In this document: positions 30,346 through 41,121 of the stretch, in pieces
Position numbering within the stretch: the stretch's first letter is position 1
How the letters are laid out: every line of letters begins with the position of its first letter
Assembly (NCBI RefSeq): GCF_003096995.1
Contig: NZ_QENU01000007.1
Location: forward strand, 1-64,000
Length of the DNA stretch: 64,000 bases
Origin: Alitibacter langaaensis DSM 22999
GTDB taxonomy: Bacteria > Pseudomonadota > Gammaproteobacteria > Enterobacterales > Pasteurellaceae
Direction: 5' to 3'
Program-made: the position numbers and the translations under genes
Notes under the pieces: generated by a model
What the model saw: only the letters and a program-made list of their open reading frames with translations
Databases searched by the model: none
Told to the model about the DNA's origin: nothing

Positions 30346-30789
30346 TTAGTTACAAAATCCAGCGGGGAAAATGGTGGCATCGGGTTTGCAGGCTGTTTGC
30401 CAACTGACCCCTTTGGCGGCATTTCCACTTGCCGTTAGTGTATAACTGACATTGTCTAAGGTGTCTTTTCCCGTTGCGGTGATCACCCCAGATGCCACAT
30501 TAACGCTGGCAACATATTTGCCTAATCCCGCATTGTTGGCTTGAATGCCGTTAGTTCCCGCGCTGCATTGAGTGGCATCACCTGTATTGTAGATGCATAA
30601 TTCCACTTCTGAACGGTAAGGCGCGGAGGCTTGTAATAATTCGGAAACGGCGGCTTTTTTGGTGTAATTTTGATAAGAAGGAATGGCGACCGTGGCTAAA
30701 ATAGCGACAATCGCAATCACGATCATTAATTCAATTAAGGTAAAACCTTTGCGAACAGAGATAGAGAATGAAGTGCGGTTAAATTTCAT
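30346..30789 (-). CDS. pilA: Type IV major pilin PilA
   Basis: 147 residues from the ATG at 30789 (AAGGAAAAC upstream). A prepilin leader ends in RKG, cut before [20 protein letters not shown], with the needed Glu at mature position 5. The N-terminal third matches H. influenzae PilA closely. The C-terminal disulfide loop is [13 protein letters not shown]. It is the subunit of the competence pilus. A CRP-like site lies about 80 bases upstream. Confidence 0.92.
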   Translation of the reverse strand: MKFNRTSFSISVRKGFTLIELMIVIAIVAILATVAIPSYQNYTKKAAVSELLQASAPYRSEVELCIYNTGDATQCSAGTNGIQANNAGLGKYVASVNVASGVITATGKDTLDNVSYTLTASGNAAKGVSWQTACKPDATIFPAGFCN

Positions 30790-30867
30790 GATGTTTTCCT
30801 TTTGTGAGAAAATTTGACCGCACTTTGAAATAATGGGCAAACCCTGTCAAAATGTGCAAAATAAATA

Positions 30868-30882
30868 TGGAATACAGATCAC
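30868..30882 (-). promoter_or_regulatory. Candidate CRP/Sxy (CRP-S) site between pilA and ampD
   Basis: Read toward pilA the sequence is GTGATCTGTATTCCA, one mismatch from the site in front of rlmN-pilF (7146-7160). With flanks it begins TTTTGTGATC, a good half-site. It could serve pilA, ampD or both, as they are divergent. Confidence 0.5.
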
Positions 30883-30895
30883 AAAATTTAATTTT

Positions 30896-31459
30896 ATGAC
30901 GAGCAAAACAGCCTTTAAAATACAGCAAGGGTGGCTAGAACATACACGAAAAGTGCTTTCCCCCCATTTTGATCAACGCCCTGATGGCCAAGATATTTCC
31001 TTGTTGGTTATTCATTATATTAGCCTGCCGCCAGAGCAATTTGGTGGTGGATTTATTGATGATTTTTTTCAAGGGAAACTCGATCCAACAGTACATCCTT
31101 ATTTTGAAGAAATTTATCAAGTTCGGGTGTCTGCTCATTGCTTGATTGAGCGCAATGGGCGTGTAACGCAGTATGTGAATTTTAATGATCGCGCTTGGCA
31201 CGCTGGCTTGTCTTGTTTTGAAGGGCGGGAGAAGTGCAATGATTTTGCGATTGGCATTGAGCTTGAGGGCAGTAACGAACAGCCTTTTACGGATGAGCAA
31301 TATCAGGCTTTAACCGCGCTTTCGCAAGCGATTATGCAAACTTATCCGCAGATCAATAAATCGCGCATTGTTGGACATTGTGATATTGCCCCAGAGCGAA
31401 AAATCGATCCAGGGCAGTTTTTTGATTGGGAACGTTATTTAGGCAGTTTATCCGCTTAA
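30896..31459 (+). CDS. ampD: 1,6-anhydro-N-acetylmuramyl-L-alanine amidase AmpD
   Basis: 187 residues from the ATG at 30896. Zinc ligands of the N-acetylmuramoyl-L-alanine amidase fold: His in [10 protein letters not shown], His in RAWHAGLS and the late [13 protein letters not shown] (His and Asp). AmpD removes the peptide from anhydromuropeptides in the cytoplasm during cell-wall recycling. It is divergent from pilA, as in H. influenzae. Its last four bases overlap mazG tail to tail. Confidence 0.9.
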   Translation: MTSKTAFKIQQGWLEHTRKVLSPHFDQRPDGQDISLLVIHYISLPPEQFGGGFIDDFFQGKLDPTVHPYFEEIYQVRVSAHCLIERNGRVTQYVNFNDRAWHAGLSCFEGREKCNDFAIGIELEGSNEQPFTDEQYQALTALSQAIMQTYPQINKSRIVGHCDIAPERKIDPGQFFDWERYLGSLSA

Positions 31460-32244
31460 TTTTCTTCTGATTTCACTTCAGTCCATAAGATATCCATTTC
31501 CGCCAAAGAGCTTTGCGCAGGGGATTTGCCTTGGGCTGCGAGTTTCTGTTCCACTGCCCGGAAACGGCGCTCAAATTTTTGGTTCGCTTTGCGTAGGGCT
31601 TCTTCGGCATCAATGTTTAAATGGCGCGCCATATTCACCGTGGCAAAAAGGAAATCGCCGAGTTCTTCTTCCACTTTTTCTTGCATTAAGTGCGGTCGAT
31701 TTAGCTCTTGTTTTATTTCTTCTAATTCTTCTTCAACCTTAGCGATGACATCAGGCAGATTGTCCCAATCAAAGCTCACTTTGGCGCATTTCTTCTGCAT
31801 TTTTTGCGCACGCATTAATGCCGGAAATGCATGCGGAATTGCCGCTAATATTGATTTATCCGTCTGTCCTTGTTTTTCTTGTGCTTTAATTTCATTCCAA
31901 CGCTCCAAGGCTTCTTTTTCATTGTTGGCTGATTTATCGCCAAAAACATGAGGGTGACGGCGCACGATTTTTTCAGCCACTTCGTTAACCACATCGTCAA
32001 AGGTAAATTTTTTCTCTTCGCTGGCAAGCTGGCTGAAAAAGACCACTTGCATTAATAGATCACCTAATTCTTCACGCAAATTTTCAACGTCATTTTTCTC
32101 AATGGCATCAATCACTTCATAGGTTTCTTCTGTTAAACAGGGAATCATTGATTGATAATTCTGTTTTAGATCCCACGGGCAGCCGCCATTGGGGTTGCGC
32201 AGTTGAGCGATAAGTTTGATAAAGTCTTGGATATTGTATTGCAT
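31456..32244 (-). CDS. mazG: Nucleoside triphosphate pyrophosphohydrolase MazG
   Basis: 262 residues with two MazG repeats. The N-terminal active segment has [24 protein letters not shown] and [19 protein letters not shown]; the second repeat has [11 protein letters not shown] and [13 protein letters not shown]. It hydrolyses NTPs to NMPs and lowers ppGpp-linked stress in E. coli. Confidence 0.9.
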   Translation of the reverse strand: MQYNIQDFIKLIAQLRNPNGGCPWDLKQNYQSMIPCLTEETYEVIDAIEKNDVENLREELGDLLMQVVFFSQLASEEKKFTFDDVVNEVAEKIVRRHPHVFGDKSANNEKEALERWNEIKAQEKQGQTDKSILAAIPHAFPALMRAQKMQKKCAKVSFDWDNLPDVIAKVEEELEEIKQELNRPHLMQEKVEEELGDFLFATVNMARHLNIDAEEALRKANQKFERRFRAVEQKLAAQGKSPAQSSLAEMDILWTEVKSEEN

Positions 32245-32403
32245 GATATTTCCCTATTAAACGAGGTGTGGGGCAGTGTATTGCGTAAATGCAAATAATT
32301 CAATGAATTTTCAAAATTGTGATCTAGTGCAAGGTTTTTTTTATTTGGGCGCGCTACTATACAGACAACCGAAAGGTTCAACTAATCAGATAAGGAGTTG
32401 ATT

Positions 32404-32832
32404 ATGTACAAACACGTTTTAGTCGCAGTTGATCTCTCAGATGAGAGCGATTTTTTATTGAAAAAAGCAGTAGGAGTGGCGCAACGTCACGGGGCTAAGC
32501 TTTCGATTATCCACGTGGATGTGAACTTCTCCGATCTTTATACTGGTTTGATTGATGTGAATATGTCATCCATGCAAGATCGCATTTCAAGTGAAACTCA
32601 ACAAGCATTGGTGCAACTTGCTGAAAATGCAGGCTATCCAATTTCCGAAAAATTAAGTGGTAGCGGTGATTTGGGGCAAGTGCTTTCAGATGCGATTGAG
32701 CAATATGATGTTGACTTATTAGTCACAGGCCATCATCAAGATTTCTGGAGCAAACTCATGTCATCAACTCGCCAAGTGATGAATACCATTAAAATTGATA
32801 TGCTGGTTGTGCCATTACACGACGAGGCATAA
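32404..32832 (+). CDS. uspA: Universal stress protein UspA
   Basis: 142 residues from the ATG at 32404, with a consensus AAGGAG upstream. The Usp fold starts [16 protein letters not shown] and contains IIHVDVN and LLVTGHH. It is close to E. coli UspA; the class binds no ATP. Confidence 0.88.
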   Translation: MYKHVLVAVDLSDESDFLLKKAVGVAQRHGAKLSIIHVDVNFSDLYTGLIDVNMSSMQDRISSETQQALVQLAENAGYPISEKLSGSGDLGQVLSDAIEQYDVDLLVTGHHQDFWSKLMSSTRQVMNTIKIDMLVVPLHDEA

Positions 32833-32862
32833 TGCCATTGTTTGAAAACTTATTAAAAATCG

Positions 32863-32899
32863 ACCGCACTTTTGTGGCAAAATCCCAAAGTGCGGTTTT
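32863..32899 (+). terminator. Terminator behind uspA made of paired uptake signals
   Basis: ACCGCACTTT (32863-32872) pairs with AAAGTGCGGT (32887-32896), followed by TTTT. Confidence 0.75.
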
Positions 32900-33000
32900 G
32901 TTTTATGATAAATCTGAGAATTCCTTGAAAAAGCCGTTCTATAAATGTGAAAAATATGCCAAAATAAGCCGATTTTTAGACAAATTTCTTTAAGGTTACA

Positions 33001-35625
33001 ATGAAAACAACAGCGCAAATTCGACAAGCATATTTAGATTTCTTCCATAGCAAGGGGCATACCGTAGTAGAAAGTAGCTCTCTTGTGCCAGAAAATGATC
33101 CAACGTTATTATTTACTAATGCGGGGATGAACCAATTTAAAGATGTGTTCTTAGGCATGGAAAAACGCCCTTACACCCGTGCGACAACGGCTCAACGTTG
33201 TGTGCGTGCTGGTGGTAAACACAATGACTTAGAAAACGTGGGCTACACCGCCAGACACCATACATTCTTTGAAATGATGGGGAATTTCAGTTTTGGTGAT
33301 TATTTCAAACATGATGCGATCCAATTCGCTTGGGAGTTTTTAACTTCATCGCAATGGTTAGGATTGCCGAAAGAAAAATTATACGTCACCGTGTATGAAA
33401 CGGATGATGAAGCCTATGACATTTGGAATAATGTCGTAGGCGTGCCAGCGGAGCATATTATCCGTATCGGCGATAATAAAGGCGCGCCTTATGCTTCAGA
33501 TAATTTCTGGGCAATGGGCGATACAGGACCTTGTGGCCCTTGTACCGAAATTTTCTATGATCATGGCGATCATATTTGGGGCGGCTTGCCAGGTTCTCCA
33601 GAAGAAGACGGCGACCGTTATATTGAAGTCTGGAATATCGTGTTCATGCAGTTTAACCGTTTGCCAGATGGCACAATGGAAAAATTGCCAAAACCATCAG
33701 TGGATACGGGCATGGGCTTGGAACGTATGACAGCCGTGCTGCAACATGTGAATTCAAACTACGAAATCGATATTTTCCAAACATTAATTAAAAAAGTCGC
33801 AGAAGTGGTTGGCACACAAGATTTAGGCAATAAATCATTGCGTGTTATTGCAGACCATATTCGCTCTTGTGCCTATTTAATCGCTGACGGTGTTATCCCA
33901 TCAAATGAAGGCCGTGGCTATGTCTTGCGCCGCATTATTCGCCGCGCGGTACGTCATGGACATTTGCTTGGTGCGAAAGAAACCTTCTTCTACAAATTAG
34001 TGCCGACACTCATTGAAGTTATGGCAGCAGCGGGCAAACAAGTTAAAGAAAAACAAGCGAACGTTGAAAAATTATTACGCTTAGAAGAAGAACAATTTGC
34101 ACGCACCCTTGAACGTGGGTTGGCATTGTTAGATGAGGCATTGGCTAACGTGAAAAATGGCGTGCTTTCTGGCGATGTCGCCTTTAAGCTCTACGATACT
34201 TACGGTTTCCCATTAGATTTAACCGCCGATGTATGCCGTGAGCGCAATATTAACATTGATGAAGAAGGCTTTGAGCGCGAAATGGAAGCGCAACGCTTAC
34301 GCGCACAAGCAGCAAGCAACTTCGGTGTGGATTATAGTAGCGTTATTCGTGTTGACGGCGAAACCAAGTTTGAAGGCTATACCCATGACGAAAGTTTGGC
34401 AAAAGTGACCGCACTTTTCTATGATGGTAAATCAGTAGAAACCATTACTGCGGGACAAAGTGCGGTGGTGGTATTAGAAAATACGCCATTCTACGCAGAA
34501 ATGGGTGGTCAAATTGGCGACAGCGGTGTGTTGACCGCAAATGGCGTGCAATTTGAAGTGAAAGATACACAAAAATATGGCTTTGTTTTTGGTCACGTTG
34601 GTGAGCTAGAACAAGGCACATTAAGCGTTGGGCAAATTGTGAATGCAACGGTAAATCATGAACGTCGCCAGCAAACTCGCTTAAATCACAGTGCAACACA
34701 TTTATTACACGCAGCATTGCGCCAAGTATTAGGCGAACATGTGGCGCAGAAAGGTTCTTTAGTGGCTGATACAGGTCTGCGCTTTGACTTTGTGCAACCT
34801 GAAGCGGTGAGCAAAGAACAGATCGCGGAGATCGAACGTTTAGTGAACTTCCACGTGCGTGCAAATCACCCTGTACTTACTGAAGAGATGGGTGTCGAAG
34901 AAGCGAAAGCGAAAGGCGCAATGGCATTATTCGGTGAGAAATATGGCGATGTCGTACGCGTTGTTACTATGAGTCCATTCTCGATTGAACTTTGTGGCGG
35001 CTTGCACGTAGAGCGCACAGGTGAAATTGGTTTATTCAAAATTATCTCAGAAAGCGCGGTGGCAGCGGGTATCCGCCGTATCGAAGCGGTGACTGGCGAG
35101 GGCGCAATGAATTGGTTGTTTAATCAACAAGCCATTTTGGCGCAAAGCGCGGAATTACTGAAATCTGACGTGCCATCACTGCCTGAAAAAATTGTTCAGT
35201 TACAAGATAAAGCGAAGAAAACGGAAAAAGAATTAGAGCAGTTAAAAGCGAAAGCAGCACAGGCTGCAGGTTCAAACCTCGCACAAAGTGCGGTCAAAAT
35301 TGGTGAAGTTTCGGTGATTGTTCATCAGCTTGATGGCGTGGATGCGAAAGCATTGCGTGTCATGGTGGATGATTTGAAAAATCAATTAGGCTCTGGTGTT
35401 GTCGCGTTGGGTTCAGTGGCAGAAGATAAAGTAAACCTAATTGTTGGGGTGACAGCAGATTTAACTTCAAAAGTTAAAGCTGGCGAACTCGTTAATGTGA
35501 TGGCGCAACAGGTTGGCGGAAAAGGTGGTGGTCGCCCAGATATGGCGATGGCTGGTGGTTCTCAACCTGAAAATGTATCAGTGGCATTAAATGCTGCATC
35601 AGATTGGTTAAAAGCCAATTTGTAA
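33001..35625 (+). CDS. alaS: Alanyl-tRNA synthetase
   Basis: 874 residues. Class II core starts [17 protein letters not shown]; motif 2 lies in the [21 protein letters not shown] region. The editing domain has [11 protein letters not shown] and the Cys-x3-His of ELCGGLHV, and a coiled-coil plus Gly-rich C-terminal C-Ala domain ([15 protein letters not shown]) closes the protein. It charges tRNA-Ala and edits Ser/Gly errors. Confidence 0.95.
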   Translation: MKTTAQIRQAYLDFFHSKGHTVVESSSLVPENDPTLLFTNAGMNQFKDVFLGMEKRPYTRATTAQRCVRAGGKHNDLENVGYTARHHTFFEMMGNFSFGDYFKHDAIQFAWEFLTSSQWLGLPKEKLYVTVYETDDEAYDIWNNVVGVPAEHIIRIGDNKGAPYASDNFWAMGDTGPCGPCTEIFYDHGDHIWGGLPGSPEEDGDRYIEVWNIVFMQFNRLPDGTMEKLPKPSVDTGMGLERMTAVLQHVNSNYEIDIFQTLIKKVAEVVGTQDLGNKSLRVIADHIRSCAYLIADGVIPSNEGRGYVLRRIIRRAVRHGHLLGAKETFFYKLVPTLIEVMAAAGKQVKEKQANVEKLLRLEEEQFARTLERGLALLDEALANVKNGVLSGDVAFKLYDTYGFPLDLTADVCRERNINIDEEGFEREMEAQRLRAQAASNFGVDYSSVIRVDGETKFEGYTHDESLAKVTALFYDGKSVETITAGQSAVVVLENTPFYAEMGGQIGDSGVLTANGVQFEVKDTQKYGFVFGHVGELEQGTLSVGQIVNATVNHERRQQTRLNHSATHLLHAALRQVLGEHVAQKGSLVADTGLRFDFVQPEAVSKEQIAEIERLVNFHVRANHPVLTEEMGVEEAKAKGAMALFGEKYGDVVRVVTMSPFSIELCGGLHVERTGEIGLFKIISESAVAAGIRRIEAVTGEGAMNWLFNQQAILAQSAELLKSDVPSLPEKIVQLQDKAKKTEKELEQLKAKAAQAAGSNLAQSAVKIGEVSVIVHQLDGVDAKALRVMVDDLKNQLGSGVVALGSVAEDKVNLIVGVTADLTSKVKAGELVNVMAQQVGGKGGGRPDMAMAGGSQPENVSVALNAASDWLKANL

Positions 35626-35629
35626 TGAC

Positions 35630-35664
35630 ACCTTGCGGCGATGAATGACTGCTCGCCGCAAGGT
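35630..35664 (+). other. Strong 12-bp hairpin between alaS and csrA
   Basis: ACCTTGCGGCGA (35630-35641) pairs perfectly with TCGCCGCAAGGT (35653-35664), loop of 11. No T run follows, so it is not a standard terminator. It lies in the csrA leader about 40 bases ahead of the csrA start. Confidence 0.7.
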
Positions 35665-35703
35665 TATCTAGGGATAGAACGACAGGCATATTAGGGGGTC
35701 TGT

Positions 35704-35895
35704 ATGTTAATTTTAACCCGTAAAGTCGGTGAAAGCTTGCTTATCGGCGATGATATTTCTATCACTGTTTTGAGTGTGCGGGGTAACCAAGTGAAAATTG
35801 GGGTGAACGCACCAAAGGATGTGTCTGTTCATCGTGAAGAAATCTATCAGCGCATTAAGGAATTGGAGGAGGGCAAAAATGATAATAGTAAATGA
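35704..35895 (+). CDS. csrA: Carbon storage regulator CsrA
   Basis: 63 residues ([20 protein letters not shown], then [10 protein letters not shown] with the RNA-binding Arg). It binds GGA-containing hairpins in mRNA leaders and controls translation and stability. Its own upstream GGGGG ribosome site (AGGGGGTC) is strong. It stands behind alaS as in other gammaproteobacteria. Confidence 0.93.
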   Translation: MLILTRKVGESLLIGDDISITVLSVRGNQVKIGVNAPKDVSVHREEIYQRIKELEEGKNDNSK

Positions 35896-35925
35896 TTTGC
35901 CTCGCTTAGATCATTGGGAGGTCTT

Positions 35926-37290
35926 ATGTCTAAACTAACTTGTTTTAAAGCCTACGATATTCGTGGTCGTTTGGGCGATGAATTAAATGCCGACATTGTT
36001 TATCGTATTGGTCGTGCGTTTGGTCAGTTTTTAAAACCCAAAACGATTGTTGTGGGTGGCGATGTTCGTTTAACAAGTAAAGAATTAAAAAGCGCAGTAA
36101 CGAATGGTTTGTTAGACTCAGGCGTTAACGTTATTGATTTAGGCGAAGTCGGCACGGAAGAGGTGTATTTTGCGACTTCATTCTTAAAGGCAGATGGCGG
36201 TATCGAAGTCACCGCAAGCCATAATCCAATGGATTTTAACGGGTTGAAATTAGTGCGCGAAGGTTCTCGCCCTATTAGTGCGGACACAGGTTTGGCGGAC
36301 ATTCAACGCTTGGCGGAAGAAAATAACTTCCCAGCCGTTGCCCAACGTGGTTCCTATAAACAACAATCTGTATTAGGGGATTATGTTGAGCGTTTATTAT
36401 CTTATGTAAATTTGGATAATATCAAACCACTAAAATTAGTGATTAATTCGGGCAATGGCGCGGCAGGTCATGTGGTTGATGCGATTGAAGCGCAATTCAA
36501 AGCTCGTCATGTGCCCATTGAATTCGTGAAAGTGCATAATAACCCAGATGGCACATTCCCGCACGGTATCCCTAATCCGATTTTACATGATAACCGCCAA
36601 GATACCATTGATGCTGTGTTAGCTAACCAAGCGGATTTTGGTATCGCTTTTGATGGCGATTTTGACCGCTGTTTCTTCTTTGATGAGCATGGTGGCTTTA
36701 TTGAAGGCTACTATGTTGTGGGGTTATTAGGTCAAGCGTTTGCTCAAAAACATAAAGGTGCCAAGATTATTTATGATCCACGTTTGATCTGGAATACAGA
36801 AAAATTAGTGGCAGAAAATGGTGGCGAAGCCGTGATGTCTAAGTCTGGGCATTCATTTATTAAAGAAAAAATGCGCGAAGTGGATGCGGTATATGGCGGC
36901 GAAATGTCAGCACACCATTATTTCCGTGATTTCTATTATTGTGATAGTGGTATGATCCCATGGTTGCTTGTGATGGAATTAGTTTGCACAACAGGTAAAA
37001 CCCTAGGGCAATTAGTGAATGAAAGTATTGATACTTATCCGTCACCAGGTGAGATTAATAGCAAATTAACAGATGCAAAAGCATCAATTGCGCGCGTGCG
37101 TGCCGCTTATGAAAAAGAGGCTGTTAGCGTGAGCGATCTGGATGGTATCAGTATTGAATATCCAAATTGGCGCTTTAATTTACGCAGTTCAAATACCGAG
37201 CCTGTAGTGCGCTTAAATCTTGAAACGCGTGGCGATAAAAAATTAATGCAAGAGAAAACGGATGAAATTTTGGCATTGTTACGTCAATAA
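35926..37290 (+). CDS. manB: Phosphomannomutase ManB/CpsG-like
   Basis: 454 residues from the ATG at 35926 with GGGAGG upstream. Alpha-D-phosphohexomutase: [12 protein letters not shown] start, phosphoserine loop [11 protein letters not shown], metal loop DGDFDRC, sugar loop [13 protein letters not shown] and the phosphate-binding [11 protein letters not shown]. It is very close to E. coli CpsG, which makes mannose-1-phosphate for GDP-mannose. Placed between csrA and galU, it suggests a sugar-nucleotide pair for surface polysaccharide. Confidence 0.85.
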   Translation: MSKLTCFKAYDIRGRLGDELNADIVYRIGRAFGQFLKPKTIVVGGDVRLTSKELKSAVTNGLLDSGVNVIDLGEVGTEEVYFATSFLKADGGIEVTASHNPMDFNGLKLVREGSRPISADTGLADIQRLAEENNFPAVAQRGSYKQQSVLGDYVERLLSYVNLDNIKPLKLVINSGNGAAGHVVDAIEAQFKARHVPIEFVKVHNNPDGTFPHGIPNPILHDNRQDTIDAVLANQADFGIAFDGDFDRCFFFDEHGGFIEGYYVVGLLGQAFAQKHKGAKIIYDPRLIWNTEKLVAENGGEAVMSKSGHSFIKEKMREVDAVYGGEMSAHHYFRDFYYCDSGMIPWLLVMELVCTTGKTLGQLVNESIDTYPSPGEINSKLTDAKASIARVRAAYEKEAVSVSDLDGISIEYPNWRFNLRSSNTEPVVRLNLETRGDKKLMQEKTDEILALLRQ

Positions 37291-37312
37291 GCTGTAAAAT
37301 TTGGTAAATTTT

Positions 37313-37353
37313 GACCGCACTTAGCATTGTTTATGTTAAAGTGCGGTCGTTTA
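37313..37353 (+). terminator. Paired uptake-signal hairpin between manB and galU
   Basis: GACCGCACTT (37313-37322) pairs with AAGTGCGGTC (37339-37348), followed by a short GTTTATAT stretch. It may weaken read-through from manB into galU. Confidence 0.55.
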
Positions 37354-37372
37354 TATATAAAAAGGAAAAGAC

Positions 37373-38260
37373 ATGAAAGTGATTATCCCTGTGGCGGGGC
37401 TAGGTACCCGTATGTTGCCAGCGACCAAAGCGATTCCAAAGGAAATGTTAACATTAGTTGACAAGCCATTAATTCAATATGTGGTGAATGAATGTGTGGC
37501 AGCTGGCGTTAAAGAAATTGTCTTGGTTACCCATTCTTCAAAAAATGCAATCGAAAACCACTTTGATACCTCCTATGAGCTTGAATCAATGCTTGAAAAA
37601 CGTGTTAAACGTCAGTTATTGGAAGAAGTGCGTTCAATTTGCCCGAAAGATGTGACTATTATGCATGTGCGTCAAGGTAATGCGAAAGGTTTGGGGCATG
37701 CGGTGTTATGTGGTCGTCCATTAGTAGGGAATGAACCTTTTGCTGTGGTGTTGCCAGATGTGCTATTGGCTGAGTTTACCGCAGATCAAAAAACAGAAAA
37801 TTTAGCGGCGATGATTAAACGTTTTAATGAAACAGGCAACAGCCAAATCATGGTAGCCCCCGTTGATCCTAAAGAGGTAAGCAGTTATGGGGTGGCGGAT
37901 TGTAATGGCGCTGAATTTACCAGTGGAGTAAGTGCTAAAATTTCACGCATGGTAGAAAAACCGAAAGTAGAAGATGCACCGTCAAATCTTGCAGTTGTAG
38001 GGCGTTATGTCTTTTCAAAAGCAATTTGGGATTTATTAGAGAAAACCCCAATGGGCGTTGGTGATGAAATTCAGCTCACTGATGCTATTGATATGTTGAT
38101 AGAAAAAGAAACCGTTGAAGCTTTCCAAATGTCTGGCGAGTCTTTTGATTGTGGTGATAAGATCGGTTATATGCAAGCTTTTGTTGAATATGGTTTGCAA
38201 CACGACAAATTAGGCGCTCAATTTAAAGATTATTTGAAAAAATTAGCAAAAACGCTATAA
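37373..38260 (+). CDS. galU: UTP-glucose-1-phosphate uridylyltransferase
   Basis: 295 residues. Nucleotide-binding start [20 protein letters not shown], then the KGLGHAVLC sugar loop and [20 protein letters not shown]. It makes UDP-glucose for lipooligosaccharide and glycogen-type polymers. AAAGGAAAAG precedes the ATG. Confidence 0.93.
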   Translation: MKVIIPVAGLGTRMLPATKAIPKEMLTLVDKPLIQYVVNECVAAGVKEIVLVTHSSKNAIENHFDTSYELESMLEKRVKRQLLEEVRSICPKDVTIMHVRQGNAKGLGHAVLCGRPLVGNEPFAVVLPDVLLAEFTADQKTENLAAMIKRFNETGNSQIMVAPVDPKEVSSYGVADCNGAEFTSGVSAKISRMVEKPKVEDAPSNLAVVGRYVFSKAIWDLLEKTPMGVGDEIQLTDAIDMLIEKETVEAFQMSGESFDCGDKIGYMQAFVEYGLQHDKLGAQFKDYLKKLAKTL

Positions 38261-38276
38261 GCGTTAAATTTAAACT

Positions 38277-38314
38277 AAAGGCTAAGAAATCGGACATTCT
38301 TAGCCTTTCTTTTG
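38277..38314 (+). terminator. Terminator behind galU
   Basis: AAAGGCTAAGAA (38277-38288) pairs with TTCTTAGCCTTT (38297-38308), followed by CTTTT. Confidence 0.85.
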
Positions 38315-38415
38315 CCCTTTCGCGAAAAAAATTAATATGAAAGCGTGAAATAAAATGCTAAAATAGCCAATTCAAAAGTATTCCAAACTATTTTTACATC
38401 GAATTAGGTTTATTT

Positions 38416-38826
38416 ATGGCTTTAGTTGCTGATAAAAAGAAAAACGTTATTGAAGAAGTCGGCCAAAAATCCAAAGGCGTAAACATTTGTCTATGGTTAT
38501 TGGCTCTTGCGATTATCCTTGTTGCCTCAGTGGGTAATGTAGTCTTTGCAGATCAATATTCAACACCAATCCGTGTTGTTGCAATTTTTGTACTCATCGT
38601 GCTTGCATTAGTGTTTGCAGCCTTAACCAATGAAGGTAAACGCGCGATTGCATTCTTTAGTGAATCAAGAACAGAATTAAGACGAATTGTATGGCCAACT
38701 CGTCCAGAAGCAATGCAAACAACTTTTATTGTTATTGCGGCAACCGTATTATTGTCTTTGATTTTATGGGGCTTTGACAGTGTTATCATTGCCGTGCTTA
38801 ATTTCTTAACTAATTTGAGATTCTAA
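38416..38826 (+). CDS. secE: Preprotein translocase subunit SecE
   Basis: 136 residues with three membrane helices (about 20-40, 47-65 and 100-125), the E. coli type. The conserved cytoplasmic part [21 protein letters not shown] clamps SecY. Paired with nusG one base downstream. Confidence 0.9.
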   Translation: MALVADKKKNVIEEVGQKSKGVNICLWLLALAIILVASVGNVVFADQYSTPIRVVAIFVLIVLALVFAALTNEGKRAIAFFSESRTELRRIVWPTRPEAMQTTFIVIAATVLLSLILWGFDSVIIAVLNFLTNLRF

Positions 38827-38827
38827 A

Positions 38828-39385
38828 ATGACAGAAACAACAGCTCCTAAAAAACGTTGGTATGTATTACAAGCTTTCTCTGGTTTTGAAAGCCGCGTGG
38901 CAACGACATTACGTGAATATATCAAATTAAACCAAATGGAAGATCAATTTGGCGAAGTCCTTGTTCCTACCGAAGAAGTGGTTGAAAATGTGGCGGGAAA
39001 ACGTCGTAAAAGTGAACGAAAATTTTTCCCAGGCTATGTATTAGTACAAATGGAAATGAATGACTACACTTGGCAGCTCGTGCGTAGCGTGCCTCGTGTT
39101 ATGGGTTTCATTGGCGGTACGCCAGATAAACCATTGCCAATTAGTCAACGTGAAGCAGATATTATTTTAAATCGTGTTGAACAAAATGCAGATAAACCAC
39201 GTCATCGTAATGAATATCATCCTGGTGAAGAAGTGCGTGTAACTGAAGGTCCATTTGCGGACTTTAATGGTACGGTTGAAGAAGTGGATTACGAAAAAGG
39301 TCGCTTGAAAGTGTCTGTATCTATCTTTGGACGCGCAACCCCTGTTGAACTTGAATTTTCTCAGGTAGAAAAATCAAACGGATAA
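38828..39385 (+). CDS. nusG: Transcription antitermination factor NusG
   Basis: 185 residues. NGN domain ([12 protein letters not shown], then [12 protein letters not shown] and VMGFIGG) and a C-terminal KOW domain ([20 protein letters not shown]). It binds RNA polymerase and links it to Rho or the ribosome. Confidence 0.93.
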   Translation: MTETTAPKKRWYVLQAFSGFESRVATTLREYIKLNQMEDQFGEVLVPTEEVVENVAGKRRKSERKFFPGYVLVQMEMNDYTWQLVRSVPRVMGFIGGTPDKPLPISQREADIILNRVEQNADKPRHRNEYHPGEEVRVTEGPFADFNGTVEEVDYEKGRLKVSVSIFGRATPVELEFSQVEKSNG

Positions 39386-39400
39386 GTCAATGAAATAATA

Positions 39401-39431
39401 AAGAGCAAACGAATCAGTTTGCTCTTTTTTG
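39401..39431 (+). terminator. Terminator behind nusG
   Basis: AAGAGCAAAC (39401-39410) pairs with GTTTGCTCTT (39417-39426), followed by TTTT. It separates secE-nusG from rplKA. Confidence 0.85.
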
Positions 39432-39555
39432 ATTAAAATAAGCCGATAAAACGGCTTGAATTTTAACCGCACTTTGCGTATAATCCGCAACCTATTATGA
39501 GCAAGATAACTTGCTCATATTTTTGTGTAACAACACTTTTGTGTTATTTATCATC

Positions 39556-39582
39556 GGGGAGCTGATTTCAGCGCTTGTACCC
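39556..39582 (+). promoter_or_regulatory. Candidate ribosomal protein L1 binding site in the rplK leader
   Basis: The leader reads GGGGAGCTGATTTCAGCGCT and ends TGTACCC. GGG/CCC and AGC/GCT pairings with internal bulges resemble the L1 site on 23S rRNA and the L11 leader of E. coli, where excess L1 shuts off rplKA translation. It sits 20 bases ahead of the rplK ATG. Confidence 0.5.
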
Positions 39583-39602
39583 AAAACATAGGAAACTAAA
39601 AA

Positions 39603-40031
39603 ATGGCAAAAAAAGTCCAAGCATATATTAAGTTGCAAGTTGCAGCTGGTATGGCTAACCCTTCACCACCAGTTGGTCCTGCATTAGGTCAACAAGGTGT
39701 TAATATCATGGAATTCTGTAAAGCATTCAACGCTCGTACTGAAAGCATTGAAAAAGGTTTACCAATTCCAGTGGTTATCACAGTATATGCTGATAAATCA
39801 TTCACTTTCGTGACTAAAACTCCACCAGCAGCAGTATTACTTAAAAAAGCTGTTGGCATCAAATCTGGTTCAGGTAAACCGAACAAAGAGAAAGTGGGTA
39901 CAGTAACGCAAGAGCAATTACGTCAAATCGCTGAAACTAAAGCTGCGGATATGACAGGTGCGACTATCGAAACTAAAATGAAATCAATCGCTGGTACAGC
40001 TCGCTCAATGGGCTTAATCGTAGAGGAATAA
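39603..40031 (+). CDS. rplK: Ribosomal protein L11
   Basis: 142 residues starting [20 protein letters not shown] with [22 protein letters not shown]. It forms the L11 stalk base of the 50S subunit with L10/L12, where factors bind and RelA is sensed. Pairs with rplA four bases downstream. Confidence 0.95.
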   Translation: MAKKVQAYIKLQVAAGMANPSPPVGPALGQQGVNIMEFCKAFNARTESIEKGLPIPVVITVYADKSFTFVTKTPPAAVLLKKAVGIKSGSGKPNKEKVGTVTQEQLRQIAETKAADMTGATIETKMKSIAGTARSMGLIVEE

Positions 40032-40035
40032 TACA

Positions 40036-40725
40036 ATGGCTAAATTGACTAAAAAAATGAAAGCAATTAAAGCTGGCGTAGATTCTACTAAAGCTTACGA
40101 AATCAACGAAGCAATCGCAGTGTTAAAACAATTTGCAACAGCTAAATTCGTTGAAAGCGTAGACGTAGCGGTGAACTTAGGTATCGACCCTCGTAAATCA
40201 GACCAAAATGTGCGTGGTGCAACAGTATTACCACATGGTACAGGTCGTACAGCTCGAGTAGCCGTATTCACACAAGGTGCAAATGCGGAAGCAGCTAAAG
40301 AAGCAGGCGCTGATTTAGTGGGTATGGAAGATTTAGCAGAGCAAATCAAGAAAGGCGAAATGAACTTTGATGTTGTTATCGCTTCTCCAGATGCAATGCG
40401 TGTTGTAGGTCAATTAGGTCAAGTATTAGGTCCACGTGGCTTAATGCCAAACCCAAAAGTTGGTACTGTAACACCAAACGTTGCTGAAGCAGTTAAAAAT
40501 GCTAAATCAGGTCAGGTTCGTTACCGTAATGACAAAAATGGTATTATCCATACAACAATCGGTAAAGCAGACTTTGCACCAGAACAATTAAAAGATAACT
40601 TAGTTGCGTTATTAGCAGCATTAAATAAAGCTAGACCAACAACAGCTAAAGGTATCTTCATCAAGAAAGTAAGCATCTCTACAACTATGGGTGCTGGTGT
40701 TGCTGTTGATCAAGCATCACTTTAA
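40036..40725 (+). CDS. rplA: Ribosomal protein L1
   Basis: 229 residues, two-domain L1 with the conserved [15 protein letters not shown] segment. It forms the L1 stalk by the E site and represses its own operon. Codon use is strongly biased, as expected for a highly expressed gene. Confidence 0.95.
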   Translation: MAKLTKKMKAIKAGVDSTKAYEINEAIAVLKQFATAKFVESVDVAVNLGIDPRKSDQNVRGATVLPHGTGRTARVAVFTQGANAEAAKEAGADLVGMEDLAEQIKKGEMNFDVVIASPDAMRVVGQLGQVLGPRGLMPNPKVGTVTPNVAEAVKNAKSGQVRYRNDKNGIIHTTIGKADFAPEQLKDNLVALLAALNKARPTTAKGIFIKKVSISTTMGAGVAVDQASL

Positions 40726-40743
40726 TTTCTGATTAGAATAAAG

Positions 40744-40777
40744 ACCACATAGAATAAAATCTATGTGGTTTTTTATT
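40744..40777 (+). terminator. Terminator behind rplA
   Basis: ACCACATAGA (40744-40753) pairs with TCTATGTGGT (40760-40769), followed by six Ts. Confidence 0.88.
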
Positions 40778-41061
40778 TTTGATAAGATGATACCTTTGTT
40801 ATTTCTACCATGCATATAAATCTATTCCCAGTCATAGTAATCTCTGTCTATATAAGTGAAATATTTAATTATTTAATATAGAGTGTATTTGATATAGATA
40901 CCGTTTGGGGCTGAGCAATGGGTTTAAATAGTCAACAATTCAATTGGTAAATGAGAAGAATGCGCTCTCTCTAAAATCTAATAGATTAGCTGTTTTTGAG
41001 GGCTATTTAACTAAATTAGCAAGATAAAAGTTGGTGGTGGGAATAAAAGACTAAATATCGT
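40778..41061. other. Intergenic stretch without a recognised gene
   Basis: Between the rplA and era terminators. AT-rich, with no open frame of note, no tRNA-like fold that I can see, and no ribosomal genes (rplJL do not follow here directly). Confidence 0.6.
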
Positions 41062-41106
41062 AAAATTTGACCGCACTTGGTTAGTCGAAAAGTGCGGTCA
41101 AATTTT
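41062..41106. terminator. Bidirectional terminator from two uptake signals behind era
   Basis: AAAATTTGACCGCACTT (41062-41078) is perfectly complementary to AAGTGCGGTCAAATTTT (41090-41106): a 17-bp stem with a T run on both strands. It ends the lepA-lepB-rnc-era transcript. Confidence 0.85.
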
Positions 41107-41121
41107 TATAAGTTTTAAGAA

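Noticed and set aside
40778-41061. Possible tRNA or small RNA gene in the gap behind rplA
   Set aside because: No cloverleaf pattern, T-loop signature or independent terminator could be found by eye.
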